From Meandrina meandrites (taxonomy: Eukaryota > Cnidaria > Anthozoa > Scleractinia > Meandrinidae): DNA of 64,000 bases. Location: assembly GCA_963693305.1 (NCBI GenBank), contig OY855910.1, forward strand, positions 21,406,862-21,470,861, given 5' to 3'. Position numbers and translations under genes: made by a program. The first letter of the stretch is position 1, and every line of letters starts with the position of its first letter. Below are positions 1-11,000 of this stretch, piece after piece. Under the pieces are notes generated by a model that saw only the letters and a program-made list of their open reading frames with translations, ran no database searches and was not told the origin of the DNA.

Positions 1-2421
1 GTTTTGTGAAAGGTGAAATGTCTTTCTCTCAAAAACAAGCTGTGATTACTCTCATTGAAAAGAAGGGAAAGGACCGTACTCTGTTAGAAAATTGGCGACC
101 AATCTCCTTAGTTAATGTGGACGCAAAAATTATGTCAAAAGTCATAGCATCTAGAATAAAAAATGTTTTACCCAGTATCGTTCATTACAATCAAACTGGT
201 TTCGTTAAAGACCGTTACATTGGCGAAACAATAACATCTATTTTTGACATAATGGAATTTACTGTCACGGAGAATATTCCTGGTTTGATGATTTTTATAG
301 ATTTTCAGAAGGCGTTTGACAGTGTTGAATGGGATTTCATATTAAACTGCCTTGAGGCTTTCAATTTTGGCCCGGACTTTATTCATTGGGTTAAAACATT
401 TTACAAGAATATCCAAAGCTGTGTAATAAATAATGGTAACACATCTGATTACTTCCTTCTTGAACGCGGTGTTAGACAAGGGGACCCTCTATCCCCATAC
501 ATTTTTGTTCTAGCAGCTGAGGCCCTGGCAATTGCTGTTCGTCAAGATGTGACAAAAGGCATCTCGGTAGGAGGAGAAGAGACGAAATTGCTTCAATATG
601 CCGATGATATGACTGCAGTTCTTGCAGATGTTAACTCGGCTCAAGCACTTCTTGATTTACTGGAAATTTTTAAGAAAGCATCCGGTTTAATGATGAACTT
701 TACCAAAACCGAAGGCATGTGGATTGGGTCCTCCAGGAATAACAAAACTAAACCTTTAGTTATTAAATGGCCAAGCGAGCCAATTAAGGCCCTTGGGGTC
801 TTTTACACCTATGATCAAAAGTTGCTGCTTGAAAAGAATTTCATCAAGAATTTAGACAAGATAAAGAAGCTAATTAATGTTTGGTCCTCTAGAGGCCTAT
901 CTATTTATGGTAAGGTTACTATAATTAAATCTTTAGTGATTCCTAAGTTTGTCTATGTAGCCTCGTTGATGCCAACCCCGAAAGATGCGGTCGTTGAATT
1001 GAATCGATTACTGTTTAAATTTTTATGGAATGGTAAGGACAAGGTTACTAGATTGTCAACAATAAACGAGCTCGAGAATGGAGGTTTGAGAATGATAGAC
1101 CTAGAATGTATGATAAAATCCTTGCGTTTGGCCTGGTTAAAAAGAATATGCAGCGAAAGTAAAGGTACATGGAAAAATTATTTACGGCATCTTCTGGCTA
1201 AATTTTAGAGGCCTTTTTTTTCTCTGATGCAACTTTGACATGAAAGATTACACCATTAATTCACCCTTTTACTCTCAACTCCTAAAGTGGTGGTCAGAGT
1301 TTCGTGAAAATTTTGCATCAATTAAGGACTGGCGCAATATCATATGGAACAACAAAGAAATCCGAATTAACAGTTCACCAATCTTCTATAAAAACTTTTT
1401 TTGATTCCGGTATAGTTTTGGTAAGTGATTTGTTGTTCAATTTAACTAATACTGAATCGTTTAACATTATTAGGAACAGGATTGACAAAACAAATTTCCT
1501 CATCTGGGCCGGCCTTCGTCATGCTGTACCCCGTGAATTGAAAAAAAATACTACTCCACGTACGATCTCATTATCTTTTGCCATCAATAACAATGTTTTT
1601 GATATCTCCAAGAAAAGATCAAAACATTATTATTCATTGTTAACAAGTGAAAAGGCCCAACTCCCTAGTGCCGTTAACAAGTTGCAAGATGAGTTTCATC
1701 TCTCCATTGATTCTTTGCAGAACGTGTTTATGCTTCCACATAACGTTGCACTTGAGCCTTACGTTAAAGCATTTCAGTACAAGCTACTAAATAATCTTTT
1801 ATTTACCAATGCAAAACTTTACAAAATTGGCTTCAGGACTTGTAATAAATGTTCCTTTTGTAAAACAGATTTAGAAACATTACATCATCTTTTATATAGT
1901 TGTCCATACTCGAAAACTTTCTGGGATGAATTTGAACTGTACTGGTTTTCAATTTCAAAGGAGAGAATTTCTCTTAGTAAAAAAGATATAATTGTAGGCA
2001 TCATAACAAGAACATGCCCCTTACTTAACTATCTTCTTATTATCGCAAAACTCTACCTATGGGATTGTAGAAGGAGCCAAACTATTCCAAATATTAAAGC
2101 TTTTAATTTTAAAGTTCAAATAAAATATGAAACTGAACTCTACATTGCACGAAATGGCAAAAAATTGGAATTTTTAAGAGAAAAGTGGGCTGATTTTCAA
2201 ATATTATAATTTCTCTATATTTTTTTTTTTGTTCTTAGTGGAGGAAGAATGTTAAGTATTTCTAGAATTCATATCGTAGTTATTATCTTTTTTTTGCGTA
2301 CCTGTAGAGAATACCCCTTCTGACAATTGTAATTGTAATGTAAAATGTAATGTCAGTATAATGTTAAATTAGTTTTTGTATTTGTAATATGTGTATATTT
2401 GCAGCAATAAAAAAAAAAAAA
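1..2421 (+). mobile_element. L1/Tx1-type LINE, 3' part, running off the left edge
   Basis: A non-LTR retrotransposon copy. It begins inside the reverse transcriptase domain at the window edge, continues through the C-terminal zinc-knuckle region, and ends in a 3' UTR with AATAAA running into an A-tract at about 2407-2421. The 3' UTR is AT-rich with repeated TGTAAT words. The copy is decayed because its ORF2 is frameshifted. A related minus-strand copy lies at 29,187-33,881. The clade assignment to L1/Tx1 is by protein feel and not by phylogeny. Confidence 0.9.
6..2209 (+). pseudogene. LINE ORF2 fragment: reverse transcriptase and C-terminal cysteine region, frameshifted
   Basis: The first open stretch (6-1208) carries reverse transcriptase signatures. 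NWRPISL opens the fingers, FIDFQKAFDSVEWDF carries the first catalytic aspartate, GVRQGDPLSPYIF is the next block, and the YADD catalytic box is encoded at 597-608. A second open stretch (1304-2209) encodes the region after the polymerase, including a CNKCSFCK..H..CPY cysteine-histidine knuckle. Frame is lost near 1205 and again between roughly 1210 and 1390, where recognisable LINE protein continues in another frame. This copy therefore cannot make full-length ORF2. The endonuclease half would lie left of the window. It is not a host gene. Confidence 0.9.
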
Positions 2422-2774
2422 TGAAATTCTGTATCAGCGGAGAAAACTTGGACACAAAATTCCAGGTTTTGCTGCTTCCGAAGACCTTCTGAGTTTATGT
2501 TTACAACAGCGTGCCCTATATTCAAAGCTGTAAATCTAATTATGATAATTCGCTACCTTCCAGTGAAGGGTCCTGTTCAGCCTTAATCAAAGTGCTTTGC
2601 TGGTTGTTTTAATATTCGAAAAGTTTTGACCTCCATTTTACCGTCTTAATGATATAGTATGGTTCTCTATATTTTTACACATGAATGTAATGCATTTGCT
2701 TTCATGTTTTGAAAACTTAATGATTTCTTTTAAAATTTCTTTTGGTTAAAGCTCGCATAATTCTTACTACTGGT
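2422..2774. other. Non-coding spacer
   Basis: AT-rich sequence between the LINE tail and the next transposon. No convincing exon, RNA gene or repeat structure is visible. Confidence 0.5.
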
Positions 2775-2797
2775 TTAAACAGGACAACTCAGATTAA

Positions 2798-3382
2798 CCC
2801 ATTGACTCCTGGAGCTTTTCCCCAAAAACGCATTTTTTAGACGTTTTTGACCTTTTAAGGTCTATTATAAGCTAAAATAGCTCCAAATCACTCAAAACGG
2901 TCCTGAGATGCAAAATACGTCCTTGTTTTTCACAAGAATCATGTTTAACAACTTTTTCGCTTGTGCATGCGTACAAGTCCTACCACTTTTAGGCTTTTCA
3001 TTTTTTTATTTTTGTCGCTTTTTTCTTTTCTCTTCTTCCTTTCTTTTTGCTGCGGTTTTTGGCCTTCTACCAGGCTTCTTTCCAGTAGAAGAATTTCAGA
3101 GAAAGTGCAAAATAAGGCAAGAACTACTTACCATCGACAAGCAAAGGGTAGAAAGGGGAAATTTTCCTCTGAGTTTTTCACTAAAATTTTGAAGCATTTT
3201 GGTGCATATTTCATGCTCCATCAATCTAATCACGCTGGTTTAGGTATCTTTGGAAAGGTCTTGTTCTGCTTCACAATTTGAGCATAGATTTCGCCTTTCT
3301 GGGTAAAAGTTGATGATGTCACAAGCGGGGCAAATGCCTGGATCCTTTACGGCTGGTTTAGGCCGGTTCAGGAGTCAATGGG
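2798..3382. mobile_element. 585-bp TTAA MITE (CCCATTGACTCC family)
   Basis: Termini CCCATTGACTCCTGG and TTCAGGAGTCAATGGG are inverted and flanked by TTAA (2794-2797 and 3383-3386). The element interrupts the left terminal repeat of the 2779-7684 transposon. The small open frames inside are T-rich and have no recognisable domain. The same terminus recurs near 19,145-19,163 and 57,650. Confidence 0.8.
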
Positions 3383-3809
3383 TTAATATCAATCCATGGA
3401 TTATAATAATATATTATAATAGGGTTATTATAATCCGGTAATAGATTATTATAATCCAGTAATAGATTATTATAATCCAATAATAGATTATTATAATTCA
3501 GTAGTAGATTAAGGCACGGCAAAAAATTAGCAGAATTAGATTATTATTCATAATATCATCCGGATTAATATCAGTTTATTATAATCTAGATAAAACTCCT
3601 GTGAATGTTCAGATATAACAGATCTTTATGACAGACACACTGCAGAGATAACACAGGACTGACGGGACATAACACTGATCACATCAGTCACATGACGATC
3701 ACCAAGCGCCTCTGGGTCACCAAATCTGTGCCGTGGGCATTTGCGTTTACAAAAATAGGGACCTCGAGAAAGGGAATAACTACCAGCTGCGTAGAAACAC
3801 GGTGTCAAA

Positions 3810-6025
3810 TTGCACCTAATACAGGTGCCAATGCGACTAAATTTTTCACTTTGGCGACCAAATCCTGAAAGTTAGTCGCCAAAATGGCGACTATATTTCT
3901 GTGTGTTGACGATGAATAATGTACATTTCCTCAGACATTGTGCCCTTCCATAAAGTTACATCGGAAGATCTTTATTTCTAAAACATCAAAAATAAGATAA
4001 GAAGTCAATTCATCCCTTCCTTTGCTATAAAAGATTCTACCACATCAGAAAACTCGCAAAAAGCTGACTGCGTTTGAAATCGCCCTATAATGCTTTGCAT
4101 GTCTTTGAGCACATCATGTATGCATATGGATTGTGTCTCTTGTTGATTCCTTCGATAGTGGCCACAGAATCTTATCTATTGTGTTTGTTTTAAGGTTACA
4201 CAATACCTTCGAGGGTGTCCTTCGGGAAAAAATTCGTACGCGCGTTGTTTTAAAGTAAACTACCACAAACTATATATCAATAGAAATGTAAAGAACTGTA
4301 GAATTCGAAAAAAAATATCCGCTGTTTGTCAGAGCCATTCTTGAGAAGAAAGAAGCCGATAAAGCGAAAACGACCGAGTGTCATTCCGCCGAATTAATCG
4401 GGTATCAAACACAACCACTATTGCAAAAGTACTGCACAATGTTAATTAGCAAGTATCAATCTCTGAAAGGGTGTCAGGCTTTTTCGTTATTCTTATTGGT
4501 TATCTTTTTATAGACCCGTAAAGTTTTAGTAGCAAATAATTTGCCGACCCCGTTGCGTTCGCGGCCGTAAAATGAGAAATATCCAAATTAACGCTAATCC
4601 CCGACACCGTTTTGTTCCTCGATGCTTAACGAATGTTCTGGCCAAATTTCGTTAGAATCCGTCAACTCTACATACCCTATTAATTCATTCAAAGAGATGG
4701 TATTCTCGTGCGAAACGATTGCGAGTTTTCGCCATTTGAAGATTTGTTAACACGTTAGGCCCTTCTGTCAACAGGATATGCCGCCGGCCAATGAGATGAC
4801 GGCACCCCTACCGTTCACAGCGAGCGAAACGATGTTCGCGGGAATTCAAAGGCATTAATAGTGTGACAGTCACGTATGTTCTCTTTGTTGAACTTGAGCG
4901 TACGAGAGAAATGGAAAAACTAAGGAAAATATGCGAGGGAAGAGTACAGAAAATGTAGCAGCAACGGGTAGTTCGATTTGTTCGAAGGATTCCTTGTCGC
5001 TGTCGGCCAAGTTTTCCTTCTTGCTTTCGGCAAATTCCGCTTTTGTCTTCTTCATAGGTCTTGTTTCGTTTTTTTTGTCGCTGTCAAAGGACTTTTCTCT
5101 GTTTTTTAACTTGTTTCACGACCTCAATAAGGCCAAATAGAGAATCGAAGAGCGATAAAACGAAGATTGAGAATAAAAGAGAAGCAAAATCACATGTAAA
5201 CAAAACAATGCTAATGATGTCCTTGTAATAAGAGCTCGCTAATAAGGCCGTTTCGCGCAAAAACATCGCCGGGGAATCAACGCGCTATGACGATTATGAC
5301 ACCTAACTATTTTATTAACTTTTATTAAAAAACCCTTTTTTCGAAATAACTCGCGTGCGTTTTAAGATTTTACTCTAATTTTTGCGGAAATGTTAGATCT
5401 AAAGTAAACTTTTATTTTAGTCCAAAAAAATTTTTTTCGACAAAAGTAGACCTCTGAAGGTATTGTGTAACCTTAAACCTAGTGATAAGATTGTTTTGTT
5501 TTTCCCTTATTTCTTTTCTGGATTAAATTCCTAGAAATGGTTTTAAACAGTTTTGAACAAGGCCCTATTTGATTTTGCAATCTGGCGACTAAAAATTTGC
5601 ATTTGGCAACTATTTTGTCTGTAAGATAATTAAAACTGCGTTGAATATAAAGGCTGGAAAAAAGAGCATGTATGGTTCTGTCAAAAATGGCCCTATTCTT
5701 GCCCCAGAATGCAGGAAATGCACTCTTTGAGGCTCAGATTTTAAAAGTTTCCCAGGCGAGCATGCCCCGGACCCCCCTAGAACGTCGTGGCTACAGCACA
5801 AGTACCGGTAACCCTTTCGCCGCCTATTTCTACATTTCTGCCACCTACTTTGATTCTTATTGAAAATCCTGATCTATTACAATGACAGGGTAAAAATGAT
5901 TTTTGTCATTGTCAACTTTTTTTTAAATTGGCTACCACTTTAAAAAATGGCGACCAACTTTTAGGAATTGGCTACCACTTTAAAATATTTAGGAGCCAAG
6001 TGGCTACCAGAAAATAAAGTTAATT
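3810..6025. repeat. Degenerate inverted-repeat element with GGCGACC words
   Basis: The words GGCGACCAAATCCTGAAAG and TTAGTCGCC at 3830-3895 recur in inverse, diverged form (GGCTACC, GGCGACCAACTTTTAGG) at about 5920-6010. This suggests another inverted-repeat element into which the 4195-5472 element inserted. The ends are not sharply defined. Confidence 0.4.
4195..5472. mobile_element. TTAA-flanked non-autonomous DNA transposon (GGTTACACAATACC family)
   Basis: The left terminus GGTTACACAATACCTTC and the right terminus GAAGGTATTGTGTAACC are perfect inverses, each abutting TTAA. No transposase ORF is present, and the short frames inside have no domain. The left coordinate is good to about one base. 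Confidence 0.75.
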
Positions 6026-6063
6026 TTCCGTCCTGAGAAATAGCAATAATCCCAAAGACACTA

Positions 6064-7329
6064 CCGTAAACACCCGCAGATAAGCCGCACCCGCAGATAA
6101 GCCGCACCCTGAATTTAGCAACTTAAATTTTGGAAAAAAAAAAAATTTTTTTTAAAGAGTCTTCAGAAGTCTTCTTCATCGAATGTAACTCACTCTGGCA
6201 ATGAAACGGAATTGAACATCACAGTCTTACCCACAATTTTAGCGTTTTAATATAATGAGCATCATTTCCTTTAACTTTGACATATGATTGATCTTTTTCT
6301 GGTACTTGTTGACAGGTTGATTCAACACTTTTTTCCACAGATTTTTGCGAACAAGAATGCGTGTTTTCGTTTGTCGAACGTTCATAGCTTAGTAACCAGG
6401 CATTAGATTGAACACGCTGGGACTAGGCTGAGAACGATGTTTGTTTACTCGGGAGTGACTATTCAGCACTCAGTTGATGTTGTGAGACTTCTCATTTTTT
6501 CATACATGAAGTATAAATCACACGACCAGCTGCAAGAAACTGTAAAATTTTGGGTATATATCCTAACCTCAATATAAAGCTAACCGCAAGCAAACTAAGC
6601 TAACGTAGGCTAACCGGAGTGCTTTTTAGGCTAAATGGAGTGCTAGTAGGCTAACCGGAGTGCATAGTAGGCTAACCGAAGTGTATAGTAGGCTAACCGC
6701 AGTGCTAAATAGGCTAACAGGCGTGCTGTTTTGTATTCACTACATGAACTGAGTGTTACGTGGTATAAAATGTCATGAGGTGTCTCCCTATTGTCTTACA
6801 ACGTCAACTGAGTGCAGAATAGTCACTCCCTTGTTTGTTTACTCAAGTTTCAAGATGGAGTGAGATTCTGCTGTTCGTGGCTATCGTGATGCACAAATAA
6901 ATAGATTTGAGAGCCAACTGTCGGAGATAAACTTGTTGCACAAAGGAGATTAAGAGAGTTTTGTAATCAATTTGTCATCGAAGTGCTAAACGGCAAAGTT
7001 CGACCACACAAATACTCGAGAATAACGTGCAATTTTCTCGCTCCTAGAGGCCGGGCCAATCGATTACTGTTGAAGTTTATTACAGGCCGTTGTCGACACT
7101 ACAAACAGCTTTGTGGGGGAATGGAAATTTTGTGCTGTGTGACGTTTTCCTGTTCTAGAAAAGCGGCCATAAACCGTTTAAAGGATCTGCTAACGAAGGC
7201 TTCTATCAAAGTGTCAATTCACTGAAATGTACGGCACCTTTTTGAAATGTTCCTGCAGATAAGCCGCACCCCCGATTTTGAGCGACGATTTTTGGAAAAA
7301 AGGTGTGGCTTATCTGTGGGTGTTTACGG
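6064..7329. mobile_element. TA-flanked MITE-like element (CCGTAAACACCCGCAG family)
   Basis: The left end CCGTAAACACCCGCAGATAAG and the right end CTTATCTGTGGGTGTTTACGG are inverted and flanked by TA on both sides, as for Tc1/mariner-type elements. The AGATAAGCCGCACCC word is repeated at the left end. An 80-codon open frame at 6983-7225 has no recognisable domain. The element contains the 6451-6830 insertion. Confidence 0.75.
6451..6830. mobile_element. 380-bp MITE with internal 21-bp GGCTAACCGGAGTGC repeats
   Basis: Termini GGGAGTGACTATTC and GAATAGTCACTCCC extend as about 38-bp imperfect inverted repeats. A shared 13-mer TGTTTGTTTACTC lies just outside both ends (one extra base on the right), consistent with a target duplication. 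The core holds about six copies of TAGGCTAACCGGAGTGCT-like units (6600-6725), the same module found at 12.4 kb and 29.9-30.1 kb. Confidence 0.7.
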
Positions 7330-7754
7330 TAACTGTTTCGAGGTTCGGAGCCGGCATATCATGATGGCAACTATGAACATGAATTTCTCCTGTCTCTTGG
7401 CGCCTTGGGCAAATATTAATCCCAGAAAGGAATAATATTAATGCTACATATGATTAATACAAATCGTATATAGGATTAGTATTCATCAGATTAATATTAA
7501 TATTATTAATAGTAATATTAATATTAACCCTAATTGATTAAGGCACGGCTCAAACCTCAGTAATGGATCATAATAATCTATTACTGGATTATAATAATCT
7601 ATTACTGGATTATAATAATCCATTACTGGATTATAATGATCATTAGAATTAATATTCGATTAATATTAATCTGAGTTGTCCTGTTTAAAGTTACATTTCT
7701 CAAAACAGAATCCAAGTTGGGTGTAAGCTATGTATAATTGTTATCTTTCTTTAG

Positions 7755-8031
7755 GAAACCCCCCCTGAACCCATGAGTGTCATAACTGGAGGACTTGCCA
7801 AGATGATTTACAAACCAGCAACTGAAATACTTGCCATGAATGCTGAAAAGTTTGGGCAATGGACAAGAAATAATTTTCCTATTGAACAGACAGATAATTA
7901 TGTAATTGGAAGCAACAGAGAGAAAAAAAGATTTTGGTTGAAGATAAAGAGTGCACACATAGATGATTCAGGCTTGTATTCTTTCAAGGTCAATGGTACA
8001 GTTGTTAGCCAGTGGCAACTGCAAGTTAAAG
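7755..8031 (+). CDS. IL-17R-like exon 1 of those visible: Ig-like module
   Basis: The acceptor TTTCTTTAG precedes 7755 and the donor GTAACA follows 8031. It encodes 92 residues ending in phase 1. The pattern DDSGLYSFKVNG matches the D-x-G-x-Y corner of an Ig F strand, but the usual cysteine position holds phenylalanine. No partner cysteine is seen in the B strand, so the canonical disulphide is absent. An ATG at 7773 is internal and is not taken as the start, because the frame is open back to the acceptor and no signal peptide follows. Confidence 0.8.
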
Positions 8032-11000
8032 GTAACATTTATTTGAAATGTTTGTTAAAGAGAGCAGTTTTATCTTGAAGTAGGCAGTTATATTCTGGTG
8101 TTCCCTATACAGAATTCTGTCTCCAGAGTCCACTTTTCTTCTGGTGTGGACTCTAGCCTGGCCAAGTCTGATTTTTGAGCATATGTCAACATTCTTGGTG
8201 ACATGTATTTTATACTCCACATGATATTAATTTTACTCAGTGATCACATTACTGTTTTTCCAGTCAGACTGGTGAGACTGTCAAAATGGAAAGCACCAGG
8301 CCACTGGGCTGGACTTGTGAGTCCAGTACACTAAACCACTCCATGTGCATACATATGTTGCTGGCAGTAAATTTATTCAAACTTTATTTTTTTTAACTTT
8401 TTAAAAAGTTATACAAGTTATTGTTGGTAGGTGAAGTCTGTATACGAGCCTAGGGGCCCATCAGGGCGGAGCTTATCCCGGTTTCCGTAGCGTGAAGCAA
8501 CTAGGAGTACTGCTACTCCCCCCTGGATGGGACGCTAGTCCATCGCAGGGTCACCCCCAGCAGTAAATTCGCCGGTACCCATTTATACACCTGGGTGGAG
8601 AGAGGCACTATGAGAGTAAAGTATCTTGCCCAAGAACACAACGCAGTGCCCCGGCCAGGGCTCGAACCCGGACCGCCCGATCCGGAGTCCAGCGCACTAA
8701 CCATTAGGCCACCGCGCCTCCCACAATTATTGTACTTTGTGATTATTGTGCTTTAAATTGCAAATCTGTACTTTGCAAAATCAGTCAATCAATCAATTGT
8801 TCAACCAATCTGTCTGTCTGTCTGTCTGTCTAGCTATCAAATTTAGAGAAGGACACTAGAAAATACAGCAAGTGCCATTTGGCTAATGCAATGATGTGAA
8901 AAAAATTTAACCAGAACATGTTTTTTTAGACAGCCTGAACCTTTTATGTTTAAGATATATTCATTAAATTTTTACACAGTTCTTATAGGTTAAACAGTTA
9001 CCATTTTGAACAGGTTATTGATGGCTTCCATTGAACTAAGTATAACCCTGTTCGGGAACATAACTTTTTGTCACCTGGGCAAAGGGCTGGGCATTGCCCT
9101 CCCCACTCCCTGGCACAGGCAGGCATAATACCTCTAAGGGGTTCTACTCTGACACTTGTCTGAACATGCATCAGGCCCCCTACATTTCACTGCTCTTCCT
9201 TGTGATCCAAGTTACCAAAATGCCAGCCGCAGGAGCTAATTATAAGTGGACCAACTTACAAAATATTACAGTTGTGCCCTGGAATGGGCACCTAGTTTGA
9301 AGGGGGACTTTGCTGTTTTAGAGTTTTAAAGTATTTATTGGACAGGTCATGGGAATTGATCAATTCTGTGATTGTACAGTTATTTCCAGTTTTAATCCCA
9401 GTGGTACTGTTTCCATATGCCCCTAATTACAGTATTTGTTAGACTTGAGTGATCATTGTTTTCTGATGGATTTAAGGGGGGTGACTCAAAACTACTAATT
9501 TGTTGCTAAGAAAGGTTTCTGACTGTCATATTTTGGAAACCAGACCTCATACAGATTTAGCTTTTTGCACAGGATTGTTCCATAAAGGATCCCTCCAAGA
9601 GTGTCAAGTCACAGCCATATTTGACAACACATGTGACCAGAACAGAAAAAAAAAGACTTAAAACTCATTACAAATGGCTGATAAATTTGAAGATCAAAAT
9701 CAGCCCCAATAGATAAAGAACGTCCACATGCTTAATGTGATGTATCACTTTTGTAAAATTCACATTAATTTAAAAGTTATGGCATAATAACACTCGTATT
9801 TAGACACTTTCTTCAGTAGAGTTTCCTTTTATTGTGTAAACAGTAATTGCATATGACAGATTATAGAGACGACTATGTTATCTCTGATTAATAAAACAAA
9901 TCAAGTCTCAACTTTAGGGATTTGAAAATCTAACATGCAGTTTGGGACTGGCACTAGTTTCCCAGGCACGGATATATATTTTTCAAACCATGGTGTGCCC
10001 CCATATAAAACTCACCGTTAAGCATTACAAAACTCTCCAAAACCACTTGTCACAAAATACAGTCTTCAGCAATCCCTTAGCAATTGCTCTGGACCTGTAG
10101 TTAAGACTGTCTCCCCCATTAAATATGTTGAAGAAATTTTAAACGGCAACAAAGGTGTGATGTTGGGGTTAGTATTGGGCAGATATTAATTGTTCCATGA
10201 TAAGAGCTATTAGAAGAGACTCCCGATAACTTGAACCTTCAAGGGAAATTGAAAAAGGTTCGAGTTATTGGGAGTTGAGAACAAATGACCGGAAATAAGA
10301 TAAAAACGGTGTGTTGAAAATGTTTTTTATTCATGCAGTGTACATTTAATTAAATTTAATATTCAAGGGAGCCAAAAGATTTGGCATTTTGAAAAAGGAG
10401 TTCAGTAAGAAGTAACACTTTGTGAAAACCAGCAAAAAAATTATCTGAACGGAACTAAATTGAACTGACACGTTTTGTGTAATGTAAAAGAAAGGAAAAA
10501 GCTCACATGGCTGCTTCAAAATAAATTTAATGTTTTGGACTATTGAAGAGATGGTTTGAGTTATCGAGAGTAAAATTATTTAGAAAATGACCTGAAGGGA
10601 AACGAAAATTGCTTCGAGTTAGTGGGAGGTTCGAGTTACCGAGGGAAAAATTACAGTAAATGTATGACAAATCCAGGGGAAATCGATTTTGGTTTGAGTA
10701 AGCGTAAGGTTTGATTTGGCAAGGGTTCAAGTTATCGAGAGTTATACTCTAATCACTGTGAAACGAGTATAAAACATTTTGTAATTAATCTTCAATAAAC
10801 ACACCACACAGTTCTAGGGGCGAGCATCTCGTTTATTGATGTCCGTGAGCACACACAGGTTACAATTGCAAATCGGAACGCTAACAAGTATACAAATATA
10901 CAGAAAACAGTACAGTAGGTTACACAAATTAAAAGCAAGTATAAAGAGATGCCTTCGAATGGTTTCTGCATAACTTACAATCTCTTAAATAACCAAACGA

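Larger units (their letters stand above)
2779..7684. mobile_element. Outer TTAA-flanked DNA transposon hosting nested elements
   Basis: The left end reads ACAGGACAACTCAGATTAA and the right end is its inverse, GATTAATATTAATCTGAGTTGTCCTGT. Both are flanked by TTAA (2775-2778 and 7685-7688). Sub-terminal arrays of TATTACTGGATTATAATAATC-type words occur in opposite orientation at about 3390-3580 and 7430-7650. TTAA targets point to a piggyBac-like or Kolobok-like family. No transposase is recognisable, so the element is non-autonomous. Its interior is filled by later insertions, and removing the 2798-3382 element restores a continuous left terminal repeat. Confidence 0.75.
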
